Source: a virus
IMG/VR virus record: IMGVR_UViG_3300035181_000419
Span: 1 to 60,490 of that record
Length of the DNA stretch: 60,490 nucleotides
Strand: one strand, 5' to 3'
Part shown: in pieces, positions 15,169-23,598 of the stretch
How positions within the stretch are numbered: position 1 is the stretch's first letter
Layout: each line of letters starts with the position of its first letter
Notes under the pieces: generated by a model
The model's database searches: none
What the model saw: the letters and a program-made list of their open reading frames with translations, nothing else
What the model was told of the DNA's origin: nothing
Position numbers and translations under genes: made by a program

Positions 15169-18100
15169 TCACCGTCCATTCACAAAGTCGTAGATTATAC
15201 CGTTGGGGCGCTGTTCGTCCATGATTACTTCTCGCATCTTAGCCGCAAGACTGCGGGCCACTGCGATACTCTGGTCATTAGATCCACTTTCCTGGGTTTG
15301 GGTGCTACCGTTGGCGGCCACAGTAACGCTCAGGTAAACGTCCCCAGTGCCTCTGGGCTGCGCCGCTTTGGCTTGGCTGGTGGGCGTGCCCGCCACGCTA
15401 AAGGCCGCAGAAGCGCCATTATTTTGAGCCAAGCCCCCCAATTTGCCCGTGAACCCGCCCGCTCCAGAAGTATTGAGTCCAGATCCGACATTTGAGTAAT
15501 TCCCTGTTCCTGGGGCCGCAGGGGCACTGCCACTGAAATACGATGCGAAGGTGGACCAGAACCCTGCCCCGCCACCCTTGGTAAGCGAGGTCAGTGAAGC
15601 GGCCAGTGCGTCCATGATCGGCTTCATGATCATTGCCTTTATGATTGCCACTTCCATGTCACGAACCATACTGGCGAACATCTTGTGCCAGTTTGTGGAA
15701 GTGCCATTGAAGAAGTCTGCCAGTAAGGTAGACGTCTGATCGGTGTAACCTTTGACAACCTGCCCCATGGCAGCCCACGCTGAGCCGCTCGTTTCTTTGA
15801 GCTTAATGAGCTGGCGTTCGTAGGTTGTCAGAGACATGGTAGATTTTCTGGCAATTAGCTGCTCTAAATCGCGCGCATACTTTTCTTCAGGTCGCTCGTT
15901 TCCAGATATGAAGCCGCCAGACTTAGCATCCTCCAGTCCAAATTTGAGCTTAGCGTAGTCACCCGGCCCCAATGCGCCTTCATCGCGTAGTTTGTTCAAC
16001 TTTGTAAGAGATATTTCATAAACCGTAGCCGCATCGTTAAGATTCTTGTAGTTCTGAACAAAAGCCTTCATGTAGTTATTAGTGGCCTCAAGTTTCTCGG
16101 CATCGGTAAGTTTGCTCCGATCAGTTAGCATTGAATTTTGGGCTTCTAACTGGGCAGCGAATAATTCCCGCGCGGACTTTGCAGCATCATTATTGGCTTT
16201 AGTCAGCTCCTCAGTGCTTAAAAGAATATCATCAAATATCTTTCGGTCATTAGCCCCCTCCAGAGACCTAATGAGGGCCAATTCTGTTTTGCGCGCCTCC
16301 GCTATAAGCGTCCTCATCTTATCGGCGGCCAGCTTCGGCGCCTCATCGCCCTTCTTACCATGATCCGCATTCATGGCCCGCCATCCGGCGATTTCCTTTT
16401 CAGTATCCAGGCGAACCTTGTTCACTGCGAGTTCAAGAGAGCTCATAGAGGAGCCCTTGGCGATAGCGTCTTGGATCTTTTCTTCCATAGCCGCCATCTG
16501 TTTCTTGAAGTATAGCAGACGCTCAGCGTTAGCAGTCTGAATTTCTTCCGCTTTTTGCCTGGCTTTGGCCTTCCTTATCTCTTCATCTTCGTGCTCTTTT
16601 TGTTCTTTGAGATGCTTCGCGGCCTCTGCCCTTGCTTTGGCAAGCTCGTCTGCCGCTATACGCGCCGCTTTCTGGGCCGCCCCTAGCGTATCATTATCTA
16701 CACCATCAAAGTGCGTGATACCATACCATATATCCTTTAGCGCAAGTTTCAAGGTTCCAGCTTGGGCCTTTGTTTCTTCCATTTTAGCGTTGGCAGCGTT
16801 GAGATCGTCAATTAACTTCCTAATTTGAGGAATGTTATCTATATCTATTTCTTCTTTCTTCTTTTTCCGCTGATTTTTATTACGAATTCTATCAAGTTCT
16901 GCCCACTGAGCCGCCTCTTCCTTCCACTTAGCGATCAATTTGTCTGCTGAGGCGGCGTCCTCCTCAGCATCCGCAACAGAAGTATCCCGGTATTTCATTA
17001 CAGCGGCAGTCAGCGCAGTGATAGCAATAAATATTAGACCTATCGGGCCGCCAACCGCCGTTATCGCTTCGTTAGCCATGATAGCTGCCTGCCCAACTAG
17101 GGTCTCTGCTTCCGCCAACCTAATCTCCGCGGCCGTCAGAACAGCGTCCGATTCAGCTACCCGCAGATTAGCGAGGGCCCGCCGATTGATCAATTCATTG
17201 GTCAAAAACCGACCCTTCTGAGCCGCAACCTCAGCCTCGACTGCAGCCTGATCAGCGAGCGCGGCTACTTTCGCAGACGCCGCATACTGAATCTGGGACA
17301 TAGTCATCGCTCTGAATGAATCGATTCCCCCAGACGCCCACTTGTGGAAAGCTGCGCTGGCTGCCTGGAACCACTGGACTACTTTGAACGCAGCGAAACC
17401 AGCGGCCAACATTTCTAGAGAATCTTTCATTTCTACAAGTGTGCCTATGAAAGTCTCTACGTAGCCAATGGCGGTCTTAACATCTTCCGCCAAGTTATTC
17501 GCAAAAGTAGCCTGCCCACCAGAATCTTGCCATGCCTTCATTGCCTCAGATGCGTCCTTGAATGCACTCACCAGTGCAAAGACAACTTCCGTCGTAGCAG
17601 CGTTGAAAGTTTCCCCGATCTTTACCTGAAGATTTTCAGTGTAGCGGACCATTGACAACATCTGCTTGCCAGCGGTAGTCATCGCCGCTTCGTACACACC
17701 GAAGCGCTTCGCGCCTTCGCTAAGCACGGCATCCATACGAATTTCTGCCAGTGTCTTAGCATCTATACTTTCAACTGCTACATGATTAGCGCGGGCGTAT
17801 TCATTGATGGCCGATTTGAAATTCACCATAATGCCCATATGGCGAATGATACGAGACTCTCCAGTTGAAATACCCTGGACCAGCTTAGCAAAGGCCTCCG
17901 AGCTATTAATTCCCGCTAATGTCGCTCCATCCTGTGCCACGCGGCCCAGCTCGGCAGCTTTAGACAGATCTACCTGTGCAGCCGCCATGAGCTGAAGACC
18001 TTGACGAGCTCTCAAAGCGCTGATTCCTGTCTTCTCCATGTCTTCCTGGAAACCCTGCATCTCGCTTCTAGTGAGTCCGGCATTATTGGCCATGACCCCC

Positions 18101-18330
18101 ATAGTCGCCCCGAGCATCTCGTAGCGAGCGCCCAGCATAGCAACATCTTTTACCGCGTCAATAACGACAGCGGTTGAGATGGCCCCGGCTAGGTGACCAT
18201 ACACCTCGGCTAGAATCCCCGCTGAATCAGCAGCCTTATCACTAGCATTTTTCAACGATAGTAAAGCAGCCTCTCCCTGACTAACTTGGCGGCCATCAAC
18301 TTCTAAGATGAGGGTTGCGACATCAGCCAT
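15169..18330 (-). CDS. tail tape measure protein
   Basis: 1053 residues, the second-longest gene. It has long alpha-helical, Ala/Lys/Glu-rich coiled coil with hydrophobic segments (for example near residues 420-445, AVGGPIGLIFIAITALTAAV), as expected for a protein that fills the tail tube and sets its length. At roughly 1.5 angstrom per residue the tail would be near 150-160 nm. Its start overlaps the end of the frameshift-extended GT chaperone by 8 bases, the usual arrangement in siphoviruses. Confidence 0.9.
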   Translation of the reverse strand: MADVATLILEVDGRQVSQGEAALLSLKNASDKAADSAGILAEVYGHLAGAISTAVVIDAVKDVAMLGARYEMLGATMGVMANNAGLTRSEMQGFQEDMEKTGISALRARQGLQLMAAAQVDLSKAAELGRVAQDGATLAGINSSEAFAKLVQGISTGESRIIRHMGIMVNFKSAINEYARANHVAVESIDAKTLAEIRMDAVLSEGAKRFGVYEAAMTTAGKQMLSMVRYTENLQVKIGETFNAATTEVVFALVSAFKDASEAMKAWQDSGGQATFANNLAEDVKTAIGYVETFIGTLVEMKDSLEMLAAGFAAFKVVQWFQAASAAFHKWASGGIDSFRAMTMSQIQYAASAKVAALADQAAVEAEVAAQKGRFLTNELINRRALANLRVAESDAVLTAAEIRLAEAETLVGQAAIMANEAITAVGGPIGLIFIAITALTAAVMKYRDTSVADAEEDAASADKLIAKWKEEAAQWAELDRIRNKNQRKKKKEEIDIDNIPQIRKLIDDLNAANAKMEETKAQAGTLKLALKDIWYGITHFDGVDNDTLGAAQKAARIAADELAKARAEAAKHLKEQKEHEDEEIRKAKARQKAEEIQTANAERLLYFKKQMAAMEEKIQDAIAKGSSMSSLELAVNKVRLDTEKEIAGWRAMNADHGKKGDEAPKLAADKMRTLIAEARKTELALIRSLEGANDRKIFDDILLSTEELTKANNDAAKSARELFAAQLEAQNSMLTDRSKLTDAEKLEATNNYMKAFVQNYKNLNDAATVYEISLTKLNKLRDEGALGPGDYAKLKFGLEDAKSGGFISGNERPEEKYARDLEQLIARKSTMSLTTYERQLIKLKETSGSAWAAMGQVVKGYTDQTSTLLADFFNGTSTNWHKMFASMVRDMEVAIIKAMIMKPIMDALAASLTSLTKGGGAGFWSTFASYFSGSAPAAPGTGNYSNVGSGLNTSGAGGFTGKLGGLAQNNGASAAFSVAGTPTSQAKAAQPRGTGDVYLSVTVAANGSTQTQESGSNDQSIAVARSLAAKMREVIMDEQRPNGIIYDFVNGR

Positions 18331-18676
18331 TTTTCATAGTCCTTAGAAATATTAGGTCTAGACCACGAATGCAGGCGAATTCAAAGGCCCCCAGCCTTAT
18401 TCCTCGTAACTGCGACCAAGCCAGGATTTCTGTGCAGGAAAGCGGGTTGGCGCTCATTCCGTTGTTTTGACGCCCGAGACTGATTTCACAAAACCAGTTC
18501 CAAATTTCCGCGCACTGATACGGCATTGGAGGCGGAAGAAACTCACTGACATCTACGCCCTGATCCCGCAGAAACTTGACATGATCTCGCAGCGTGCCAC
18601 CTGTTTTCTGCGGGGCATCAAGAGCGAATGATTTCTCAGCGAATTCGTCTAACTTCAGCCTCAGTCCTTGAAAAAA
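18323..18676 (-). CDS. T domain of the tail assembly chaperone GT (-1 frameshift product)
   Basis: This frame has no good start of its own; it is entered by -1 slippage from the G gene at 18670-18676 and adds about 115 residues to give a GT protein of about 248 residues. The T part ends IWNWFCEISLGRQ, ANPLSCTEILAW and a final GLDLIFLRTMKNG, typical of gpT-like extensions. G and GT coat and recruit the tape measure during tail assembly, and only a few percent of ribosomes normally make GT. It overlaps the tape-measure start by 8 nt. Confidence 0.8.
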   Translation of the reverse strand, partial: FFQGLRLKLDEFAEKSFALDAPQKTGGTLRDHVKFLRDQGVDVSEFLPPPMPYQCAEIWNWFCEISLGRQNNGMSANPLSCTEILAWSQLRGIRLGAFEFACIRGLDLIFLRTMKNG

Positions 18677-19068
18677 AGTTTGCGGCTCCCAGTGGCCTTG
18701 TTGACCTGATCACGGATCGTGGGAACCTTGGAATAGATCATTCGCGCGTTCTCTGGGGAGAACTCCAGTTCCTCACCCTTCCAGGCCATGTTCTTCCACC
18801 CAGTGGTGCAGACGACCAGCAGATCCAGGAAACTTTCCCGGTTCTGCTGGGCGTCAAACTCTGGAATGACCATCTCCCCATCCACCTTCGTCATTTCCTT
18901 GAAACGGAGCGCCTGCTGCTTATCCAAGCAAGCCTGGGCAGCGGTGGAGTCCGTGCCAACCACGAAGATGGAGACATCTGTGGGCTCCCCAGTTACGGGG
19001 TGCTTGATGACGACTTCAGCCGGAATGTTGGCTTTATCGGAGGTGTAGTTGAAAAGGTCCAGAGGCAT
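18661..19068 (-). CDS. tail assembly chaperone G
   Basis: 135 residues, opening MPLDLFNYTSDKANIPAEVV, with a middle domain like the short-tail chaperones placed between tail tube and tape measure. It ends ...RKLFFKD right at a run of seven T residues, where the -1 frameshift to T occurs. It has AGGAG seven bases upstream of the ATG. Context (between tube and tape measure, with an overlapping -1 frame) makes the role clear although sequence similarity is low. Confidence 0.8.
   Translation of the reverse strand: MPLDLFNYTSDKANIPAEVVIKHPVTGEPTDVSIFVVGTDSTAAQACLDKQQALRFKEMTKVDGEMVIPEFDAQQNRESFLDLLVVCTTGWKNMAWKGEELEFSPENARMIYSKVPTIRDQVNKATGSRKLFFKD
18670..18676 (-). promoter_or_regulatory. -1 ribosomal frameshift slippery site
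   Basis: On the minus strand the heptamer T-TTT-TTC is read in the G frame two codons before its stop region and fits the X-XXY-YYZ rule. Re-reading in the -1 frame gives TTT TTT CAA and continues through the T domain to 18323. This matches the G/GT programmed frameshift of long-tailed phages. Confidence 0.85.
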
Positions 19069-19097
19069 GGTATTCTCCTAAGAGGGTTGAGGTGAAA

Positions 19098-20309
19098 TTA
19101 AGTGCGCGAAATGCCGATGTTAGTGGACTGAAGGGAGATGTCTCCGGCACCCGAGCCGGGCGCGGCGGCAGTCTGAGCGACCATCGTGGAGCCCACAGGA
19201 ACAATGACGGTCAACACAGTAGCCGTCACTGCTGACACGACCCAGTCCCCGTTGTTTCCAGGGGTCGTGGCATTCTTGAGCGTAATGATATCGCCGACGT
19301 TGAACCCTTCAGTGATGAAACTAGTGAACGAACCTCCGACAGCCTTTGTGAGCGTAGCCGTGAGAGCCGTCGTGGTAGGGGACGCAGCGCTGATTGCGAG
19401 TGTGGTTCCAGCGGCAGAGGAAATGGCGTTGTCGTGCAGCGCCGTGAATGGCAGTGTCATGATGGTCGCGCCATCCTTAGGAGGTGCAATTTCTGCGCCC
19501 GTGTATTTAATGCGCGGCAGATTGATGGTGAACGCGCCGCCCACTGGGTCAACCAGCGTCATGTTGAGCGAACTCTCGGTTTCGTTCAGAAACTTATTCA
19601 GAAGAACCAAGTCCTTGAACAGAGCCGTGATGGTGCCAGTGACAGAGGAGCGGCCATTGAAAGTGGCGGGGGAGGTGTTGGCGCCGATCACGCCCACCTG
19701 ACCGATGCCGTTGTCCAGATTGATGTCACATCCGGTGACGTAGGCAATGGGGGTGCCACCCTCGGTGATCGTTCCACCCGCATAGCTCACCGGACTAGAA
19801 GTCCCAGCAGCGATAGTGCTGTTGACGGCCTGAACAGTGCCCGCAGTGGCATCCTGTCCGAGGATATCAAATGAGACGCCCACCATGGCGCCGGGTTTGA
19901 TGGTGAGCTTCATCTTCGAGATGCTGCACCCGAAGAACAGCCGATACTGAGCAGCGGTAAGATCAGGGAACGCCTGCTCCAAAACATATGATCGGAGCGT
20001 GGTGCCAGAACGCAGGTTCTTGTTAGACCAAGTTCCCTGGAGAGCGCCCTGAAGGAAATCATCCCAGTCCCCCAGCATGAGGTCGCCCTCGATGGATCCC
20101 TCCACCTTACGCATTCCGTGCCGAACATCGCTAATCCCGCGGTCTGCCCGAACTTCGTCAGTGGTATAGGTGTCCTTCTTGAGGCCCATGTTAGACGGCT
20201 TCGCGCGAAGCGTCTTCATTGGAATGGTGGGAGAAAGACCCTTGTCTCCGTAGACAGTTTCAAGAGCCTGCCTCCAGGTTACGGTAGAGCCAGAAGAATA
20301 AGTTGCCAC
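19098..20309 (-). CDS. major tail tube protein
   Basis: 403 residues. MATYSSGSTVTWRQALETVYG at the start, EGSIEGDLMLGDWDDFLQGAL near 90-110 and LFFGCSISKMKLTIKPGAMVG near 145-165 match the tail tube protein type 2 family. The C-terminal 100 residues, with AVGGSFTSFITEGFNVGDIITL, look like an added surface Ig-like domain. It lies between the tail terminator and chaperone genes. Each tail would contain hundreds of copies. Confidence 0.85.
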   Translation of the reverse strand: MATYSSGSTVTWRQALETVYGDKGLSPTIPMKTLRAKPSNMGLKKDTYTTDEVRADRGISDVRHGMRKVEGSIEGDLMLGDWDDFLQGALQGTWSNKNLRSGTTLRSYVLEQAFPDLTAAQYRLFFGCSISKMKLTIKPGAMVGVSFDILGQDATAGTVQAVNSTIAAGTSSPVSYAGGTITEGGTPIAYVTGCDINLDNGIGQVGVIGANTSPATFNGRSSVTGTITALFKDLVLLNKFLNETESSLNMTLVDPVGGAFTINLPRIKYTGAEIAPPKDGATIMTLPFTALHDNAISSAAGTTLAISAASPTTTALTATLTKAVGGSFTSFITEGFNVGDIITLKNATTPGNNGDWVVSAVTATVLTVIVPVGSTMVAQTAAAPGSGAGDISLQSTNIGISRT

Positions 20310-20318
20310 GGTTCCCTC

Positions 20319-20732
20319 CTAGAAGTTGTGGTATGCGTTGTAGTGGACGGAGACTGGCAGGATCCACCAATCTGTGTCTTGATCAGCGGCTTTAGTGCCG
20401 AGGGTAGACTTGTAAAATACCACATCGCCGCCGCCAGCGGGGAGGGAAGTGCCAGGTTTTAGCGCCTTGGCGATTGTCTCAGCCAATTCAGTCGCGGCAC
20501 CGCCGCCTGAACCCGCTGGGAAGTGAATCAGGATACGCATGATACCTTCGGTGTCCATCACACCCGAAAGTCCGATGGTAAGAGGGGCCGTATCAACCGG
20601 AATATGAAGAATTTCAATGAATGGGTTGGGAGGCGCAGAAGAAAATGCGACGTTCTCTGGGTAAACAGGGCACCCAAGATTAAGGGACTGAACTTTCTGT
20701 TCAAGTGCGGAATAGATGGAGTTCCAGTTCAT
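20319..20732 (-). CDS. tail terminator (DUF4128-like)
   Basis: 137 residues. WNSIYSALEQKV at the N-terminus, YPENVAFSSAPPNPFIEILH (about 24-43) and the closing ILPVSVHYNAY fit the DUF4128 tail terminator family, which caps the tail tube and joins it to the head. Its ATG overlaps the gp10-like gene stop by 4 bp. Confidence 0.8.
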   Translation of the reverse strand: MNWNSIYSALEQKVQSLNLGCPVYPENVAFSSAPPNPFIEILHIPVDTAPLTIGLSGVMDTEGIMRILIHFPAGSGGGAATELAETIAKALKPGTSLPAGGGDVVFYKSTLGTKAADQDTDWWILPVSVHYNAYHNF

Positions 20733-21124
20733 TTCACGCCCCGAATTCTTCGGCGAGTTCTGGAAATCACAGCCGCTGTGATGCCATATTTATTTTCAAT
20801 TATTTGGATGTAGGGCACCCCGTTGCACAGAAAGATTCTGTCTCCCATTTTGATCTTGGGAATCTTAATAGCGGGGGGATCTGTCTTGGATTTGCGTGGC
20901 GGGCGAATCGGGCCCATTGCGAGGCCTTCGTTGGGCTCTCCAATTGACACAGCCCATGACCCGCGTGCCCAACCAGAATCTACATGACCGCTGGTAGTGA
21001 ACGCATCGTGGACTTCTTCCATCATTATTTCTACGATCTCAGTTAGCTGCTCCGCTAGTTGGGCAGCTCGCTTCTTGGTGAATTTCTCCACCGAAGACCG
21101 AAATGATAGGTTCTTTCCGTTCAC
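20729..21124 (-). CDS. neck protein, HK97 gp10-like
   Basis: 131 residues. SSVEKFTKKRAAQLAEQLTE is followed by the diagnostic TSGHVDSGWARGSWAVSIG (about 44-62) and a C-terminal YIQIIENKYGITAAV, as in HK97 gp10-type head-tail proteins. It overlaps the genes on both sides by 4 bp. Confidence 0.78.
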   Translation of the reverse strand: MNGKNLSFRSSVEKFTKKRAAQLAEQLTEIVEIMMEEVHDAFTTSGHVDSGWARGSWAVSIGEPNEGLAMGPIRPPRKSKTDPPAIKIPKIKMGDRIFLCNGVPYIQIIENKYGITAAVISRTRRRIRGVK

Positions 21125-21474
21125 TTAGACACCAAAACTTCGTAGAGTACGATCTTTGACTTAACCCAGATGGCCTTCTGGGAGAATGCGGTGTAGGTGA
21201 TGCCATCAACTGTCACGTAGTCCCCATCATAAACCGGGGAAGTGGTTAGCACGCGAAGACTTCCTGACCTGTTAAGCTCGCCTTTTCTGAACTGCTCCGC
21301 CCTAAGTTGCGATGTTTCGCTCCCGAATCCATCGAGGATGCCATAAATCGTAACCTCTGGCTGAACCGCATTGACAACAGTTCTTGTGATTGGATCATAG
21401 ACCCCACTAGAGCCCGACATCTTTTTCCACAAGAGTTTCTTGCCATTGCGTTTGATGACAGGCGCCAGATTCAT
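21121..21474 (-). CDS. head closure / stopper-like connector
   Basis: 117 residues, beta-rich. The position between the adaptor and the gp10-like protein, the size, and motifs such as DPITRTVVNAVQPEVTIYGIL fit a head-closure protein. No strong family signature is recognised, so the role rests on gene order. Confidence 0.6.
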   Translation of the reverse strand: MNLAPVIKRNGKKLLWKKMSGSSGVYDPITRTVVNAVQPEVTIYGILDGFGSETSQLRAEQFRKGELNRSGSLRVLTTSPVYDGDYVTVDGITYTAFSQKAIWVKSKIVLYEVLVSK

Positions 21475-21965
21475 ACACGACCGACCTTGCCCATACCGTT
21501 CGGATACCCGGTTAAGTAGGGCCGAATCATTTCCGTGACAGAATCAGGAAGAAGTTTTCTCTGGTAGTAATCAGGATCTTTGACCGGACCGACCTTGCCA
21601 TTAACGGACACCAGCCCGCCTTCGTCAAGAGAACGGTCTTCCCCGAGCAAGGCCATAGCCAGCTCTGCTGTCGCTTCCTTTAAGAATTGCGGAATGATAT
21701 CGTAGGGAACATACCTACGATCGCGATCCGTAAGTCCACTTCGTGGAAATCGCAGTGACTGCGACAGGGTCCACTTGAACCCCGCCCAGGGCTGCTGATC
21801 AAGAATTCTGGTCGCCCACATGAGGGCGGTCTCTTTCGCAGCATTGGTCGCAGAAGTCCAATTATCATTGAAGCCCCGCGTCAGGAAATAGTCCTCAGCG
21901 TCGCTTACCGAACAGTAAGAGTTCGCAGTGGAAGTTCCCACAGTTGCATCAATGACAACGGCCAT
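21471..21965 (-). CDS. head-tail adaptor (often annotated DnaT-like)
   Basis: 164 residues. ANSYCSVSDAEDYFLTRGF (about 14-32), ALMWATRILDQQPWAGFKW (about 48-66) and LRFPRSGLTDRDR are typical of the gp6-like adaptor family that databases sometimes call DnaT-like ssDNA-binding. The position next to the coat gene supports the adaptor role rather than replication. Confidence 0.78.
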   Translation of the reverse strand: MAVVIDATVGTSTANSYCSVSDAEDYFLTRGFNDNWTSATNAAKETALMWATRILDQQPWAGFKWTLSQSLRFPRSGLTDRDRRYVPYDIIPQFLKEATAELAMALLGEDRSLDEGGLVSVNGKVGPVKDPDYYQRKLLPDSVTEMIRPYLTGYPNGMGKVGRV

Positions 21966-21972
21966 GCGTCAC

Positions 21973-22152
21973 CTACTTCTTCGAGGGCTTGGCCTCGGGA
22001 GCCTCGGGAGCCTTGAACGGATCTACCTCAACGAAGATTTCATGCGTGCCTTCCACGAAGTCTTCTTTATTGATAAGCATGAAGCCTTCGGCGAAGGGCG
22101 CCACTACTTTGACAGTGTCTTTCGGCATGGGGCCGGGGGTGAGCTCAGGCAT
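21973..22152 (-). CDS. small head-region protein
   Basis: 59 residues: start MPELTPGPMPKDTVKVVAPF, a central VEGTHEIFVEVDPFK and a Lys/Pro/Ala tail ending KPSKK. AGGAG lies nine bases before the ATG, and the stop is seven bases before the adaptor ATG. Similar short acidic-then-basic proteins lie after coat genes in other phages; the function is unknown. It follows the terminator of the coat transcript, so it depends on read-through or weak promoters. Confidence 0.65.
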   Translation of the reverse strand: MPELTPGPMPKDTVKVVAPFAEGFMLINKEDFVEGTHEIFVEVDPFKAPEAPEAKPSKK

Positions 22153-22177
22153 CTTGGTTCTCCTAGAAAGGTTATTT

Positions 22178-22216
22178 GAAAACAGCCGCCCAACGGCATG
22201 AACCGTCAGGCGGCTG
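22178..22216 (-). terminator. intrinsic terminator after the coat gene
   Basis: Read on the minus strand, CAGCCGCC pairs with GGCGGCTG (22209-22216 and 22183-22190), with an inner ACGG/CCGT, and TTTTC follows. It lies 18 bases past the coat stop and would release most coat transcripts here. Confidence 0.85.
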
Positions 22217-22234
22217 GGTTACTCCGCCCGGTTA

Positions 22235-23392
22235 TTAACCGAACAGGCGCGCGCCGAGCTCTTCACGCACAATGTCCACACCCCAGAGCAGGTCGAAGGC
22301 CCACCGAACGCGGTGGAACTCTTCCCGAACCTGGAGACGCAGGGTCAGACCACTGACAGGATCAGCAACCTGCATAGAGTTGGGATTGGGCTCCGCTCCG
22401 GCGACGTGCTCCAGGGTGCGAGAAGCGAACCCAAAACAGTCAGCATGGAACGCGAGGTTCACTCGGTGGCTGGCCTTCACGGTGATGGCTTCGGAGCCGC
22501 TCAGGGCCATAGCGAGCGGCTGATTGATCGTGAGGCTGACATCAGTAGCAGCGGCGGCCTGAGTCGCAGCAGCGGCCAAAGAATAGGTCCTCGGATGGCC
22601 AGCGATGGCGATGACATCACCCGCAACCAAGGCGCAAGCGCCGGTGGAGGCTGCGGTCGTTGCCAGGAAGGTCTTGGTCCCAGCCGCCACAGGAGTGGAA
22701 GCCTTGGCAGCGAGCCCAGTGGTGATGGTTCCAGCGGTGTGCTGAGGAACCTGCTGGTCCTCAAACCAGTTGAAGCCATACTTGCGGCCAATTTCGCCTT
22801 CGCGCATGACATTGGGGTCGCTACTGTTGAGCGCATAGGCGAAGGCACCGAGCTTGAGGGCATTGCCCATGGCCACGGTGTCAAGAACGAGCCGGCGGTC
22901 GCCGATGGGGGCCTTCCAGGTCGTCAGCAGTTCCTTCAGATCCACTGCGTTATCAACAGCGGTCGCGAAGGGAGCAGTGCCAGGGGTGCCGGTGCTGAGG
23001 CCGAGTTTCTTATACTTGCTGAAGATCGTGCTGTTCACATACTCAGCAAGTGCCACGACAGCGGCATTGGCCTGACGAGCGGGGTAGCCCGCAGCGGCCT
23101 GAGCCATTTCCTGCTCGGTCAGCGTGAAAGGAGCCTCACGCCAGTAGTCGAGGGAAATCTGCGCGACGGTAGGAGTGGAATTCCCGCTATCCGGAGCGTA
23201 GGGGCCAGGAACGACGTCGTTGGTCGCATTGGCGGAAGGGATGGGAATGGTCACCACCTGACCCTTTTCCATCGCGTTGGTGGAGAAGCTGTTGTTCACC
23301 ATGCTGGGCATGACGCAGTTGCCCCGGAGAACATTCAGCCCCTGTGCAAAGATCACAGGGATGATTGCGGAAATATTGTTGGACAGGGCCAT
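22235..23392 (-). CDS. major capsid protein, P22 coat type
   Basis: 385 residues. ALSNNISAIIPVIFAQGLNVL starts as in P22-type coat proteins. YWREAPFTLTEQEMAQAAAG near 85-105, KYGFNWFEDQQVPQHTAGT near 210-228 and a final LLWGVDIVREELGARLFG support the assignment. It should have the HK97 fold with a P22-type insertion (about 230-310 here, Ala/Thr-rich). It has its own promoter (23499-23527) and terminators on both sides, so its mRNA can be made independently of the long late transcript. Confidence 0.88.
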   Translation of the reverse strand: MALSNNISAIIPVIFAQGLNVLRGNCVMPSMVNNSFSTNAMEKGQVVTIPIPSANATNDVVPGPYAPDSGNSTPTVAQISLDYWREAPFTLTEQEMAQAAAGYPARQANAAVVALAEYVNSTIFSKYKKLGLSTGTPGTAPFATAVDNAVDLKELLTTWKAPIGDRRLVLDTVAMGNALKLGAFAYALNSSDPNVMREGEIGRKYGFNWFEDQQVPQHTAGTITTGLAAKASTPVAAGTKTFLATTAASTGACALVAGDVIAIAGHPRTYSLAAAATQAAAATDVSLTINQPLAMALSGSEAITVKASHRVNLAFHADCFGFASRTLEHVAGAEPNPNSMQVADPVSGLTLRLQVREEFHRVRWAFDLLWGVDIVREELGARLFG

Positions 23393-23498
23393 GCCTGTGC
23401 CTCCTATGAAGTGAAGATGGTTTTATGCTTGATCCCGTGTATGGCTCCACCATACTGTTTCGGGCGAGCAACCACCGGAAGCTCCGCAACTGAAATGA

Positions 23499-23527
23499 AG
23501 TATAAGCCCGTTCCTGGCCCCGCGCAA
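23499..23527 (-). promoter_or_regulatory. coat gene promoter
   Basis: Minus strand TTGCGC, 17 bp, TATACT (-35 at 23522-23527, -10 at 23499-23504). It lies just past a terminator and about 107 bp before the coat ATG. The hexamers match the other promoters of this genome. Confidence 0.8.
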
Positions 23528-23537
23528 GTATTTGTGC

Positions 23538-23564
23538 AAAATAAAAGAGCCTCCGAAGAGGCCC
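23538..23564 (-). terminator. UUCG-loop terminator after the scaffold gene
   Basis: Minus strand GGGCCTC-TTCG-GAGGCTC (23564-23547) followed by TTTTATTTT. The stable tetraloop and U-tract make a textbook intrinsic terminator 34 bases past the scaffold stop. The plus-strand reading also ends in CCCTTTT, so it may act both ways. Confidence 0.88.
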
Positions 23565-23598
23565 TTTTCCACTCGAATCCTTTTTAGGGGATACGACT

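Noticed and set aside
21471-21965. DnaT-like replication protein
   Set aside because: Gene order beside the coat gene and overlaps with connector genes favour the head-tail adaptor.
22313-23587. 424-codon plus-strand open frame opposite the coat gene
   Set aside because: It overlaps the well-supported P22-type coat gene in full, has no family motif and no promoter; it is a GC-driven shadow frame.
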